A stretch of DNA of 64,000 nt from Kudoa neothunni (taxonomy: Eukaryota; Cnidaria). The stretch covers positions 14,074,001 to 14,138,000 of the forward strand of contig OZ199838.1 of the NCBI GenBank assembly GCA_964304625.1, written 5' to 3'. The translations under genes and the position numbers were made by a program. This document shows positions 13,001-25,316 of the stretch, in pieces; within the stretch, counting starts at the first letter, position 1, and the number at the start of each line of letters is the position of its first letter. The notes beneath the pieces are model-generated. The model was not told the origin of the DNA and did not search any database. It saw nothing but the letters and a program-made list of their open reading frames with translations.

Positions 13001-14990
13001 ATAAAATGTACAACCTTATTGTAAGAGATAAATTCATTCTTTTTTTCTGGCGAGACATCAAATTAAACAATGGTACAACTGTTCTAATCTATCTTTAACC
13101 AACAATTAAACCGATCCGTTTAATCCTTAAATAAAATATTTGAAGACGGTCATCAAAACGTATTTATTCAGTAACATTTACAAAAAAAATAAAAGGATAT
13201 TTACCGAACGTATTCAAGCATATACAATGACCTAAATAATACTTAAATATGTGCCGTATTTTAAGGTTTGACTCAAAAACAAAAAGTTAGACTGATATCT
13301 GAAAATAACTACCTAAAAATCATTAATTTAAAATCGTTAAATCTACAACTATATTATTTTAAAATAACAAATATATAGATTCTTTCGAACACATCTCAAA
13401 CATTTTTTACATTTATTTCTAGCTTTATAGAACACCTTTGCAAACTAATACACTCGAGTATAAAAGACAATTGAATTCTAATGATATAAGTAAATTTATT
13501 TAACTTAATAACAATAACTAGGATGAAACATTAGATAATGTAATCGATTCAGGAGATTTTAACGAAATTATCCATGACCTAGTCAACAATAAAAATTGTT
13601 ATATCTCTAAATCATAATGTAGATTAAACATAATTCTACAAATGACACTCACGTCATTCATTCATTCATTACAGTTTATGCTAATTGGTTGTTGTTTTTA
13701 TTTGCGCTAACGGAAAATCTAATAAAAATAACGACAAAGATTATGACAGCGACGAATACATTAAATATTTGTGATAATTCCTTTTTACAAAGTAAAAAGA
13801 TGTTGAGAAAGAGAGTATAAATCAAAAATGAATTCAAAGAAACCATAATAAACCAAACCCATGAATACGTAAAAAAAGCTCAGCAATTTGGATAAACTCC
13901 AAAGAGGTATTGTAACAATTTTAAGTTTCTGATATTATTAGAAGTATTCACAACATCAATAAATTAATCAACAAACAAAATCGAACAACTAAAAAGATAG
14001 ATATGGAGGATATAAAAATGTATTGGAAGATTTGATTCTTATCAGAATAACGAAAGAAAAGAAAATTGTGGGGTGTAAAATATGACTTCCATAGACTAAA
14101 AAATACCTCAACATCGTTGTGAGGATTTAAATACCTCTAATGGACTTGATAACAAATCTATTAGAAAAATGTGTTTGTAGATTTCCACCAATCTGACATT
14201 GTTTAGTAAAATTCATAAAAGCTTGCAAAAAATTACAATTCATCACATTAATTAATTTTTTACGGGTAAATTGTCACATACATAAAAAGATGACTATTTG
14301 AAATGTTTAACGTATCTAAGCCTGGCAAGTTTGTGATAAAAATTTGGATTATATTTGAGTTGGCAAGAACTTTTCTATGTAACACAAAGATATATACTGG
14401 AAAAGAAAATTAACTCATAGAAATTAACCAAGGGGAAGTGGTGAAAGATTTATTTCAGTCACAACTGATAAAAGGAGATATTTTACAGATGACAGTTGCT
14501 TTAGGACTCTTCCATTTGAAAGATATTTTGTTTCACACCAAAACACCACTGGTAGAACAATGGGAAAAGAATTTCCCGCAGTCGACGTTAATACTTATAG
14601 ATTTTAAAAAGGAAGTTATAATTTGATAATATCGACAATAAATTCCTATGATACTTATTTTTCTGTCTTCTATATTTTAAAAACTTTTTAACTTGCTACA
14701 AAAACTCAGGGCTGGGTTGTCGCCAAAAGTTAAAAAATATGGTAAATGCTTACCAGATGTGTATCTGGAAAATAAAAAAATAATAATTCATGTATGTTTT
14801 CTTCAATATTTGAAAAAAACGTTAAATCAAACATGGAACCTTTCTTGAATGGTCACATTTATCACTATGACAGATATTTGTCCTAATGTATTTCAACATC
14901 AATGACAAATATACAAAATAGAACAATCTGGAAACAACTAAATATTGATTGTAATATCATTATAGTTGAGTAGATATGGTATATTAGAGA
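10096..14990. other. Gene-poor AT-rich island
   Basis: Nearly 5 kb with no reading frame of recognisable family. Codon-like stretches are short and low in complexity. A CAGTAAACGG motif after TA at 10366 and a CAGTAAAACAGG motif reading in from 12683 could be ends of an old Tigger-type element, but the match is only about eight bases. A short 62-codon frame at 14438-14626 has no clear homologue. Probably decayed transposon sequence. Confidence 0.35.
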
Positions 14991-15009
14991 AATTTACTCA
15001 AAATAATTA

Positions 15010-15105
15010 GACGATCATTGCGAAAAAATTAGTTCGCCTAACTTGGTTATTCAAATTGACGAGTCCTTCATTTGTAAACGGAAGTATGACCGATAAAGAA
15101 TTTTA
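15010..15105 (+). pseudogene. Merlin-type transposase fragment
   Basis: The + strand reads SPNLVIQIDESFICKRKYDR before a stop. Merlin (IS1016-like) transposases have the pattern V-x-I/V-D-E-S around the first catalytic Asp followed by (R)KYNRG. Only this short piece remains, followed by a decayed WTVGVIDN reading that fits the next strand of the fold. It lies directly before a Tigger transposase remnant, so one element probably landed in the other or both are truncated. Confidence 0.5.
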
Positions 15106-15189
15106 GTGAACCTGGCTATTTGGACTGTTGGTGTAATCGACAATGTCGGCAATATTTTTCCCCAGTAAATTAATAAGCGAGCTCACGTG

Positions 15190-16030
15190 TTAAAAGCAAA
15201 ACAAGATGTCAGCGGTTCTAAATATCCAAGAAGCGTGTTACGGTTTTAGTATCCGCGGTCTTAGATGGTTCAAAATTACCATTATTTGTAATTGGTATAT
15301 ATCAGAAGTATCGTTGTTTTAAAAATATTCCCCATCTACCAATTGAATATCTTGTACAAAAAAATTCGTGGATGAACGCCTCTATCTTTTTTAAAATTAT
15401 GAAAAAATTTAACAATATGTTTGAAAAAGAGAATAGAAAAGTTTTAATTTTACTAGACCAATGCCCTTCCCACCCTAAAGACATGGACGGTCTATAAAAT
15501 ATTATATTTTTATTCTTGCCGAAGAATACCACATCAATATTATGGCCTCGTGATTTAGGAATAATAAACTCATTAAAAAGCAACTATAACCAAATTCTCC
15601 ATTCAGTTAATGTATTGGATGATAATGAATTAATATTAAAAAGCTACACTTTATTCGATTGTTTAAAAATGTTAAAAAATGCTTGGGATAATATTTCGAC
15701 AGAATTAATTACTAATTGTTTCAAAAAGTCAGGTGTTTTTGATGAAGGTAATTTTTATTAAATTATTATATATATGCTTAATACTATCAACGACTATTCA
15801 AGAATGTGATGACATTAATGAAGGTATTTTATCAAAAATTATTTATCTAAAACTAATTAGACCCATTAGATGATGAATCATCCGAAATTAACGAAAAATT
15901 TCTCGATGAAGAAAACTCCTCCCCGTCATTAATAGCGACATAGATGATAAATCTGATAATGAGAAGATTGGAACAGATGAAACTATAAAAAAGGTCCCTA
16001 CAAAGAAAATTAGAGAAGCAATACAAGCTT
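15190..16030 (+). pseudogene. Tigger/pogo-type DDE transposase remnant
   Basis: Successive + strand readings give KKRVTVLVSAVLDGSKLPLF, then KNSWMNASIF, then KVLILLDQCPSHP, then LPKNTTSILWPRDLGIINSL and WDNISTELITNCFKKSGVFD. These match in order the conserved blocks of Tigger/jerky-type DDE endonucleases (VTVLLACNADGS, the LLLDNCPAHP block with the second Asp, LPPNTTSLIQPLDQGVI with the third acidic residue region, and the helical WxxIxxxTIxNCWxKAGF). At least one stop interrupts the frame (in the segment after HPKDMDGL). A tail rich in Asp, Glu and Ser up to about 16030 is usual for the family. The N-terminal CENP-B-like DNA-binding part is not visible. Confidence 0.75.
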
Positions 16031-16487
16031 TGAGGGAAACTTTATCGCGGAAGAACAGGAAGGTTTATTCGACCTGCATCCTGTAATGAACCGATTGATC
16101 TTAATATTAAAAAAAATAAAGTCCAAACTATCATAACAAACTTTTTCCACACAAAATAAGAATAATTGTCGTTTAAAACTTAACTTATATTTTCTTTTCT
16201 GGATTGTATGCATTAAAAAATGGCATTGGTTATTGAGACGGAAGTCAATTTCTCCGAATATAGCAAAATTTTTCCACAAAAATCTGATAAATATACTAAT
16301 TCGATTTTTTTGCTAAATAAATCAAAAAAGAAATGTTTGGATAAGTGCAATGTTTTGAGGAATAATTGGTTTAATGCTTAATCATTTATATATCTCATAA
16401 TCTAAAACAACATTTAAATTATTAAAATAAAAGTAATCGTCTCCTCCGCGTTATTTTTTTATTTTAACATTCAATACATAGACACAT

Positions 16488-19400
16488 GTGTTACGTGAAT
16501 TAAGCCGAACAAAAATGAGCGACTCAAATTTGAAGGAGTTTCATTTTGGAATGAAATTTGAGTCGTTCGAAGCGTTACAGCCGTTAATAAGTGACTATGA
16601 AAAAGAAAACTACGTAAACTTGAAGATTCGTAAGTCAAGAATAATTGAATCAATAAAAAACTGCATCAATAGGTTTATTAAGGACGCGTTACTACATTAT
16701 GAGGGTACGCGTGCGTGCTATTTAGGGTTTCAATACCGAAATAGAAATAAAGGAGAGAGACAAAGAAATTCTCTAAAAAAAAGATTTCCTTTTTAAAATT
16801 ACATTGTGGGTAAGTTTGAACGACAATTTCCTTGAAGTGAGATCATGTAACTGTGTCCATAATCATTCTCAAGACCCATGGATTTATAATAACTTACCCA
16901 ATCAAAGGAAGATTAATTTGAGTGATGAATATTTGTCTGAGTTAATTACTCTGGGGGCCAATAAAAACTCATTCAGGCAAAAATTAATAATGAAATAGGG
17001 AAAAATATTCCACTCAAATCACTACATAATACAAAAAAACTTTCAAAAATTTACCTGATGACATTAACATGGTTGTTAAAATTTTGAAAAACGAACATAA
17101 TTGTATAGTGGGTGTTTTATCTGACGATAATAAAAACGTATATGGGATCTTTTTCATTTATTAACAAATGCTTAATACTCTGGAGTTTTTCCCAGAATTA
17201 TTAACAGTTGATGCAACGTATAAACTACTGGATTCACGGTAACCTTTATGATTTTAGTTTAATACGTTGTTTTATTAATTTATTAGTGCATCATTGTATA
17301 TTTCTGTCGCTGAGGATTCCGTTGGGCAAACACATATCACCATCTGCGCGCGTGCGCTTTACATAGAAAAGTGCGGATATATAGTGTTTATATTTTTAAA
17401 ATCTATTCTATTCAAAGTTCCAATTATATAATTTACTAATTGCTCTTAAATGGAACAAATCGTAATAATACGGATAATTATCGCACATAGCTTTGATTGA
17501 ATCCATTTTTTCTTGCTGTTTCATAGGTTGGTTATTATTATTTGGATTTGTTAACTGAAACTCGATATCTTGCTCAATTGAACCTTGAGCTTGCTTTAAG
17601 TTGTCTATCAAACAATCAAGCCCAGCGTGTGATTGATCAAAGCGGTCGAAGAAATGTCGATTGAAGCTTTCACAACTATTTGTTGTCAATGGAATATTTT
17701 TCATCACTCGTTCAAACGAGTTCCAAAAAGTAGGAGGAAATTTTGAATTTTATATATATGTTTCGGTGAAATACTTAAAAAATATTCCAATTTTTTCATT
17801 ATTGAAATTGTTTGAATATTTTTTCAATTTTTCAACTTCTTTTTCGATGAAATTAGGAGGTACAAATGATAACGATGTGACCATTTTGAATAGGCATCGA
17901 AGCTCAATGTTCTTTTGTGCATCTTGTAATAAACCTATTTTTTGAATTTTCCTCCAAACTGCTTGCCCAAAATGGAAGGTACAAAATTGGATATTAATTG
18001 TTTTTTATGCTTTTTTAAAAGCATTATACACTGCTTTTTCAAAATCAATTATTAAATTATCAGGTAATTTAATATGTAGGGTTTCTTTCATTATGTTGAT
18101 CATAAGGTTATAATTCTCTTCAGTTTTTCCAGGCATTAAAATAAATACTAATGGAAATACCCTGTTAAAAATTACACCATGGATAACATAAAGTTGATAG
18201 AACCCTTTGGGTACAACCTTAAACGTTCCATCGGAGAGCCAAATATTTGAATTGTTTAAGTGACTTATATTTTCCTCTGTAGAAAATATTATCATTCTTT
18301 TTGTGCAAAGGGATCCATTATCGTAATAACAGAATTTTTTCCCTCTTAATGTAAATATTCCATTGTTTAACAAGTTGGTCTCATTTACAATCGAGATGCT
18401 CATCCTTTTTCTCGTGCTTTGGATCAGTTTATAGACCGTTTTTTTGTTAAATATTGGGAGTTCCTCTATTGGTTTTCTGTTGGTGCATTGGCTGTAAACA
18501 TTGTTCGTAGAATATATCGTTTCTTCAGCAACAGTCCTTACTTCATTATTTAATAACACTTTTTTTATGTGATTTTCATCAACAGTGTGATTATGCTCGT
18601 CAGCGGTCACAATTCTACAAATATCCGGCAACAACGAAGTTTGCAACTTACCGCGACATTTTCTTTGCTGACACCTCCAAAATTGTGCATCATCATTTGA
18701 TGTTGTCGTGACGTAAAAATGTTGCTTATAAAGTATTTTGTAGTTATTTCGTATAGTTTTCAAAAGTATAAACTCCGCCATTATATCTTTGGTTACTAAT
18801 GGCGCATGTGGCGTTTCGTGGAGTTACAACCAAAAATAATACTTAAAAAGTAAAATAATTATTTGATAAAAGTGCAATTAAACCTAATGAAGACCCCAAT
18901 CTTACAAAAATGCTTAAAAAACAAGTGAAATAACATGTATCGCACACGCGCACCGCTGGCGAAAACTCGCCATGCCATCACCAGTATCTGTATTTTATAT
19001 AATGAAGCAGAGGAGTCTATAAAATGGTATGTTTCCCAAATAATGAACGTACTACCAAATTTAACTCAAAGCGCTCAAACTGTTATCACTGACAAAGCAC
19101 AATACTTTAAGAAAGTGTTTGAAAGAATTTTTCCCAGTTCAAAATTAATGATATATGTATTTCACGTTTCGCAAAATTTTCGACGTGACGTAACAATTTC
19201 AAAATATGGCATTACAAAAACTCAGCGTGATCAATTACTACAAATTCTCAATCGCATTATATATTCAAAAAATAAAGAAGATTATGGTAACCTACTTAAG
19301 AATCTCTATATAGAAAACAATCAAAAATTTATCGACTACTTTAAATCAAATTGGGAGACCATCGCTAATGAATGGGTTGTAGGACTAAATGCAATACATC

Positions 19401-20422
19401 ACTTCTATGGGAATTTAAATAATAATCGAATCGAAGCAATCAATGGTCAACTTAAACGTACGATGAAACAAATTTAAAACCTAAATGATTTTTTTCGATA
19501 TTTCTTCGACGCTCTCAAATCACTGAGAATTGAAAAAAAATATAACCTAACAAAAATTATATTAAACCCAGTTGATTTTAATACTTCAAATGAAGTTTTG
19601 AAAGCTTATTATAATCATCTAAATCAATTCGCCTTCAATATAGTACACAAACAGCTTCAGAATCTTGATGAAATCCAAATTAGTGATGTTACAACAATTT
19701 AAACAAAATGTGATTGTTATATTTATAGGTCATATCATCTTCCCTGTAGTCATATCTTCAAAAAGAGAGCTTTTAGCCTGCTTCCAATATTTGATTCTAA
19801 TTTGTCATTACAGGTGGTAAAAAGATCACTTGAACCGATTTTTAGAAATAGAAAACCTTAATTTCACTCCAAAAGAAAATATATCTATTAAACTCAAGAT
19901 GATTTTTAATTCATATGGGATGCGCGTAAAAATCCCGTAATTTATACAAACAAATTAGTCGCTCTGTCAGCTGAATTCTGAGGGGATTTTTATGATAGTT
20001 GTCTATCACTTTTTAGTACGATCGAAAAAACCATCAAAAATGGTGATCTTAGATTAATTAGGGAAATAAGTCAAATTGGTACAGTCAAATGATTAATTTT
20101 GTGTTAAATATATTTTTAGCAAAACGCACCAATAAAAACTCTGATGATCTAACCGAGAAAAAAGATCTACTGAACCAGGTGATATAACTTAAAAGTATCA
20201 GTAGTATTTGAATTGGTGATAATAAATAGTGCTAATAACAGTTTAAATTCAAAAATGTGTCCTGACGACAATGATGTTAGCAGTGATCCTCAAAATGAAG
20301 ACATTATTAGGAATGCTATTGCTGATAATATTCCGGATGAGAACTTGCCTAAAAATCAAATAAACCAGACTGAGAGCAATTTAATATCTTTTCAAATTGT
20401 TGAACTTAATGGTATTATATAG
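16488..20422 (+). mobile_element. MULE-type DNA transposon with SWIM zinc finger (ZSWIM3-like transposase), split by a second MULE
   Basis: The 5' part (16488-17330) encodes a FAR1/ZSWIM-like N-terminal domain (FHFGMKFESFEALQPLISDY with a conserved HNH further on) and then LEFFPELLTVDATYKLLDSR, whose D-A-T-Y-K holds the first catalytic Asp of the MULE DDE fold. The 3' part (about 18955-19900) resumes with SICILYNEAEESIKW, VITDKAQYFKKVFERIFPSS (second Asp), an HVSQNFRRDV block, and ends with a SWIM motif, CDC...CSH, at about 19707-19754. A Lys/Asn/Asp-rich reading continues to 20422. Several stops and frame changes break it, so it is dead. The interruption by an oppositely oriented MULE gives the relative order of insertion. 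Confidence 0.75.
17342..18955 (-). mobile_element. FLYWCH/MULE-type DNA transposon inserted in the ZSWIM-like MULE
   Basis: Transposase frame 18781-18005 (minus) continues in other frames to 17408. It starts with a FLYWCH-like zinc domain (FWRCQQRKCRGKLQTSL with a later DEHNHTVD: C..C..H.H), followed by WLSDGTFKVVPKGFYQLYVI (first Asp), PGKTEENYNLMINIM, and LIIDFEKAVYNAF (second Asp). Then come CTFHFGQAVWRKIQ, FPPTFWNSFER and TTNSCESFNRHF (third acidic residue region). About 455 residues in total with one stop and a frame change. Ends resemble an inverted repeat: GCGCGTGCGCTTTACAT at left and GCGCGTGTGCGATACAT as the reverse complement at right. The exact boundaries and a 9-bp duplication are not certain. 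Confidence 0.75.
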
Positions 20423-20606
20423 GATTTTCCGAGCTTTAATGACATCATGTCAAACTTTAGTGACACTTGTGTAATTTAAGCTTACAATTAAGTTCATATT
20501 ATTAATTAATCGAATAAAAATATTAAGATGAGTGATAAAAAATTAACAATATACGTTAGCTTAGTATTTATGAACTTTAAAAACAGATAATAGCGACGAT
20601 TCTCAG

Positions 20607-21636
20607 ATGACAACTCAAACCAAATTTAAGAGACAAACAACAAGTGACCGAGATAGGAAAATGATTGCTAATCAGTACGAATTGGGTTATAGCAACGCCG
20701 TCATCGCTGAAAATGTTGGAATTAGGCGACAAACTGTTGCTTCAATTGTCAAATCATATCTTCTCGATGGGAAAGAAAAGTCATTAAAAAGAGGTGGTGA
20801 CTTGTCTTCAATACTCAATGAAGATCAAAAGTTGCGGATTAGAAGTTAGGTGGATGAGGACGTCACTATTACCCTTACGACTCTTCGTCAAAAATTATTA
20901 GACGAATGTGGCGCGAGTGTTTGCGTTAGCACAATAAATAGGTGCCTACAAGAATTCCATTATTCTTTAAAAACGCTCACCATTGTTCCTGAACGAAGAA
21001 ACTCTGACGATACAGTGGAAAAACGTTTTATGTATGTCCAAGAGTTCAATTCAAAACTGCTTGGGATAGAAGGCAACAACTTTGTTTTTATTGACAAAGT
21101 CGGTTTTAATGTATCGTCACGTATAAGAATAAGACAGGGTCGTTCGCTTGCTGGTACATCAGCATATGTAAACGTAAAAGCCGTCAAATCAAGAAACATA
21201 CCCGTCATAGCAGCGATGAATAAGTACGACATGGTGCTGTATAAAATAAATCGGAGACCAGTAAATGGCGGAGATTTAAAGAGTTCCTCATTGAGTTGGC
21301 AGATTTTCGCCTTTCTTTGGAAATTGAATATCCATGCTTTATACTCGATAATACAAGGATACATCATTATCGGGGACTTAGCGAAATTTGAGCAACGTTG
21401 CAACTAACGTTGATGTATCTACCTCCGTATTCACCCTTCATGAATCCAATTTAAAAATGTTTTCAGTAAATAGAAAAACCATGTTGTGAGTGGACAAGCG
21501 AGAAACGAAAGCGATCTTTTAAACTTAATAGATGATGGTTTCAAAGTTATTACCACCAACGACTGCCCAAGTTATTATCGAAAAATGCTTCGATATATCA
21601 ACAGATGTTTGAACCGAGAAATTATTCTAGAATCTA
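20607..21636 (+). pseudogene. IS630/Tc1-like transposase with paired-type HTH, broken
   Basis: The N-terminal helix-turn-helix (ELGYSNAVIAENVGIRRQTV) is followed, after a stop near 20847, by LRQKLLDECGASVCVSTINR and the DDE core: FVFIDKVGFN (first Asp; the following Glu of the usual FIDE is Lys here), RSRNI-like block KSRNIPVIAAMN, then in a shifted frame LDNTRIHHYRGLSE (second Asp) and LPPYSPFMNPI (the third acidic residue region). A last segment SGQARNESDLLNLIDDGFK is the normal C-terminus. So the complete coding order is present, with about four disablements. Terminal repeats were not located. Confidence 0.75.
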
Positions 21637-22034
21637 GAATAAGTATAAATTATAAGATAGTGCTTGAATATCTTTTTCAAATTCCCGAAATTATTATTTT
21701 TTGTTCAATCGAAATTTATGATAATATTTTCGTTTTTTTACCTAATTATATAGCCATCTTAAATACCTTGTCACTAAAGCTTGGAAAACCCTATAATATC
21801 CATACATTTTGAAACTTATTTACGCCTTAAAAATTCCTGCTCGAAGTAAATCCGTTGGAAAACCAAAGGGATATGCTTTGATTACGATTGGATGTCAAAA
21901 GAAGAGACGAAAATTCTCTTAGATTCGAGTTCATTTTTTTGTATTGATTAATGTAATCATTCATCCTATGAATATTTATCTAGTTCTTCAGAAAACTGGC
22001 ATGCTGTGCCTACTCACATTATTGTCTAACAATT

Positions 22035-22078
22035 AAATATATATATAAATAAATACATACATACATACATACATAAAT
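22035..22078. repeat. ATAC/ATAA microsatellite
   Basis: A run of AT dinucleotides passes into about five units of ATAC and ends in ATAA. Simple sequence repeat with no associated gene. Confidence 0.9.
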
Positions 22079-22307
22079 GTATGTTTACAATAATAATGTC
22101 TTATTTCCGCATTAATGCCTAAATCTAAAAATTTATAACATTAATTACTAGACAAATCTGAATTATAATGAAACCAACACTATATTTTGTAAAAAAAATT
22201 TATATGATAAAATTAACAAAAGCACGTAAAGTTTGGACGGAAATCCGATCCTCAGTTATGGGAATCTCTCAATAGCGTGCGACGCAGACATCTATAATTC
22301 TTTAAAC

Positions 22308-22503
22308 CAGTGCTTCCCAACTAAAACTGGACTTGCATCCCCATTTTTTGACAAAACGAAATTAGCACCACTTTGCATACGATAAGGTGTAACTAACTTA
22401 AAATTTATCAAAAATTATTTTCAATTTTTGATCGGATCTCGCACCACCTGAAACCAAAGTTCGCACCTCCTGAAGTGCAGGCATCCCCAGTTGGGAACCC
22501 CTG
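22308..22503. mobile_element. hAT MITE, 196 bp, with perfect 8-bp target duplication
   Basis: The left end is CAGTGCTTCCCAACTAAAAC and the reverse complement of the right end is CAGGGGTTCCCAACTGGGGA. The element is bounded by the 8-base direct repeat CTTTAAAC (22300-22307 and 22504-22511). CAG-(N)-G-TTCCCAAC ends with 8-bp duplication are diagnostic of hAT transposons. There is no coding capacity, so it depended on a transposase made elsewhere. The intact duplication suggests it is younger than its neighbours. Confidence 0.92.
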
Positions 22504-22511
22504 CTTTAAAC

Positions 22512-23010
22512 CATACCATAATAATAACAACAACATAAAATGACATAAAACGAATAGGTTATGTTTAAATATGTAAAAACAGTTTTTTGTTTGAAATACT
22601 GAAGTTATCAGCACATGGTATCAATGCAATTACGTGAAAATTTAATATCATCAGTTGTAGCAAATTTTTTTAGTCTTAAGAGCAAAAAAATTGAATATTA
22701 GATTTTTGAAATCAATTCTTTAAAAAACTTCTTAATATCGGAAAAATTGACTTCCGTGTCAATAGCCACTACCAACTTTTAATTACCGACGATAATCATA
22801 CTGATAATGATGTCATCATGATTATCATTAGTTTCATATTGTGCATCCACTGTACTTACAAGAATAAAATAAAGTATTAAAAGCGGACTGCAATTAATCC
22901 GGATTATATTTGTTACCGCAATAGTTCACTTGTTCCCTATTCTTGGGGTGCAGAAAGATCAACTTTTCAAGAAATCGAAGAAATTTGTATTAACAAAAAA
23001 CAACGATAGC
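22512..23010. other. AT-rich spacer before the Merlin fragment
   Basis: No coding or repeat structure recognised apart from a short direct repeat of GATAATCAT-type words near 22790-22830. Confidence 0.3.
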
Positions 23011-23014
23011 GTGA

Positions 23015-23565
23015 TATAAATATATTCGAGACGTGTGCTCAAGGACTTTAACAAGGGACGACTGTAAAATTAGTGGGATTGGCCCTACTGTACAAACAGA
23101 TGAGTCATTAATGGTCAAGGCCAAAAACAACATTGGCAGATGACCTAGACAAAGATGGATTTATGATGTGAATAAAAAAAGAAGTTTCCTAGTCTGAATA
23201 GAAGGCAGAATGGAGAATATGTTATTACATTACGACGAAAGGTCAATAAAACCAGGAAGCATTATTCAATCCGATCAGTGGACTTCGTACAATAAAATTA
23301 TAGAGATCCCTGTGGATCCTTCATACGAGCATTCTACCGTAAACCAACCAAAACATTTCAGGAATCCAATAACCGGAGATCACACAAATCTTGCGGAACG
23401 CTATTGGAAAAATTGCAAACGTAAATTTAAACGAACGGTTGGGGTTCAAACTTCGGCGTTCGCGAACATCTTGATGAGTTCACGTGGAGAGAATTGTATG
23501 AAAATGATGACAAATCTGCATTGAATAATATATTAAGCCAAATAGCATTAGAATATCCTCTGTAA
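23015..23565 (+). pseudogene. Merlin-type (IS1016-like) transposase, decayed
   Basis: Readings in order: YKYIRDVCSRTL, then KISGIGPTVQTDESLMVKAK (first catalytic Asp in the V-x-x-D-E-S block), then after a break the long frame 23210-23524 with IQSDQWTSYNKI (second Asp), the block TVNQPKHFRNP and GDHTNLAERYWKNCKRKFKR (Glu region and the W-x-x-x-K-R helix). A frame change near 23465 leads to HLDEFTWRELYENDDKSALN and a natural-looking stop at 23565. These blocks are the signature of the DDE_Tnp_IS1595/ISXO2 and Merlin family. The N-terminal zinc-binding domain is not visible. At least two disablements. Confidence 0.8.
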
Positions 23566-24082
23566 TGGAATATTTTCATTTTGCGTAAAGGAGGAGATTC
23601 AAAGATTATATGGGAATTACGCAAAGCCCACATTCCGCCTCCAGTGCCGGAAAATTTATTCCATTCCAACCAGTTTTCTCATAATTCAATAAACGAATAT
23701 TTATCTCATTTTGTCAGAAAACGGCATTTAACTAATTTTTAAAATTATGTTATCCTTCGAATATTTAAAAATTCGATTTGGTCCTTATTTAAGACTATAA
23801 AGACAAAAGCATAATCCTTTCCCCAAGTTTGTAGGAGATTGAATACGCATTGCTTATGATGTACCGAAGATATCCAAACACTATTAAATAAAACGATTAT
23901 TAATTTTTTTAATCTTTAAAAATAAACGTAGTTTAAGAATTTTGCTTCAATACAGTAAAAAATTACTTAATTCAATTTAACGTTGAAATTTCCCCCAAAA
24001 CTCATTGAGCCTGTTATAAAGCCTAAGTCGTCGCGTCAAAAATTGTTTTAGCTCGATGAGTTAAACAGTTCATAAGCGAATT

Positions 24083-25316
24083 TCAAAATAAGTAAATTAA
24101 GCTTTTCTAAACACGGGAATTCTCAATTGGTAGAATATTAAAATCATACCGAAAATTCTTTAGCATTCAATGGCCCGGATATTGTTTTTTGCACCAAACC
24201 TTCAATTTCGGTATATTTACCGTTTTGGCTGTTAAAAAGCTGAATGATGGGGTCGGTTTGATTGCTCTCCTGGTACTCATCATGCATATCAAAATGCATT
24301 CTTGGGTAGAAAAAATCGTAGAAAAAGACTTTGAACTGAAAAAATGTTGCATTCGAATAATAATAATAATTTGAAATTACTTTAGTAACACAATCCAAAA
24401 AATATTGGGGCAACGAGTGGGTTATGTATTGAGATCGGATGTAGTTATGATTTAATAACACTTCGGAAGGATCTAAAATTACCCAACCTCAAAAAAAAGC
24501 ATTCCATCACATTGTAACGTACCAATCGCGCCATGTTGGGTTAGAATATCAACCACATCGATATTTCTAGAGGGGATAAAGTGAGTGCGAATAACAGACC
24601 GATAAAATGAGTAGCTTACAATTTGCAACACAAAACAAAATCATTCACATTCAGAATACTCACGAGAGTTTTGGATAAAACTGAAACCGGCTATTTTAAT
24701 CTCATTCAAATTCATCAAACCAAACCTCAAACACATACGAGATATTGACTTTCGGATACGTAATGATTTACTAATCATTAAATTCAAATACGTGACATTT
24801 TTATTTAAAACAATGTAACTTTAATATAGATAAATGGTACCTTTTGTAAAATATTCGACTTTAAAATGTTCACACGTGACAAAGTCATTGAAAAGATTTA
24901 TTTCACATGGACACATATGTTGGACTCCAACCTGAGATTTAAAATTAGAAATTCACGAACAAATTTATTCAACTATACCAGCAACATCATTATCAATATT
25001 TCAAAATAATGAATATCTTGATTGGGGAGGTGGTGGAGGGAATATTTTTTAAGAAACCATAATCGTTCTCTTTTCTCAATGTTTACACAACTGGATCCAT
25101 TATTATAAAGAAGATCAATCTAAAAATTATATCTATATAAAATAATGCCATTCGTATCCCCACCGCATCTGCAACACGTTTTATCAAGTCTTCTGGATCA
25201 GAATTTGTAATACATCGTTGATATTCTGTTTCTGACACCTCCACAAAGCTGGATTGATAACTACGTAGGTTGTTAAATTTTTCAGAGATAATTTCGGAGT
25301 AACTCTTTTCGGGCAT
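24083..25316 (-). CDS. Unidentified small conserved-looking protein of about 220 residues
   Basis: Minus-strand exons joined by GT-AG introns give one continuous frame. The start is MPEKSYSEIISEKF at 25316, then ADAIDLLYNNGSSCVGVQHM across a 47-nt intron and a longer one, then FNDFVTCEHFKVEYFTKAGF, IDVVDILTQHGAIDPSEVLL, SQYITHSLPQYFLDCVTK and FKVFFYDFFYPRMHFDMHDE. The end is AKEFSKSLIYLF, stop at 24083-24085. The cluster of Cys and His (CVGVQHMCPCEINLF) could bind metal, but this is a guess. No signal peptide or membrane span. I do not recognise a family. Neat splicing and retained codon structure argue that it is a functioning gene and not transposon debris. Confidence 0.6.

Noticed and set aside
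15302-15583. Minus-strand 93-codon frame
   Set aside because: Antisense shadow of the Tigger transposase remnant.
20960-21403. Minus-strand 147-codon frame
   Set aside because: Antisense shadow of the IS630/Tc1-like transposase.
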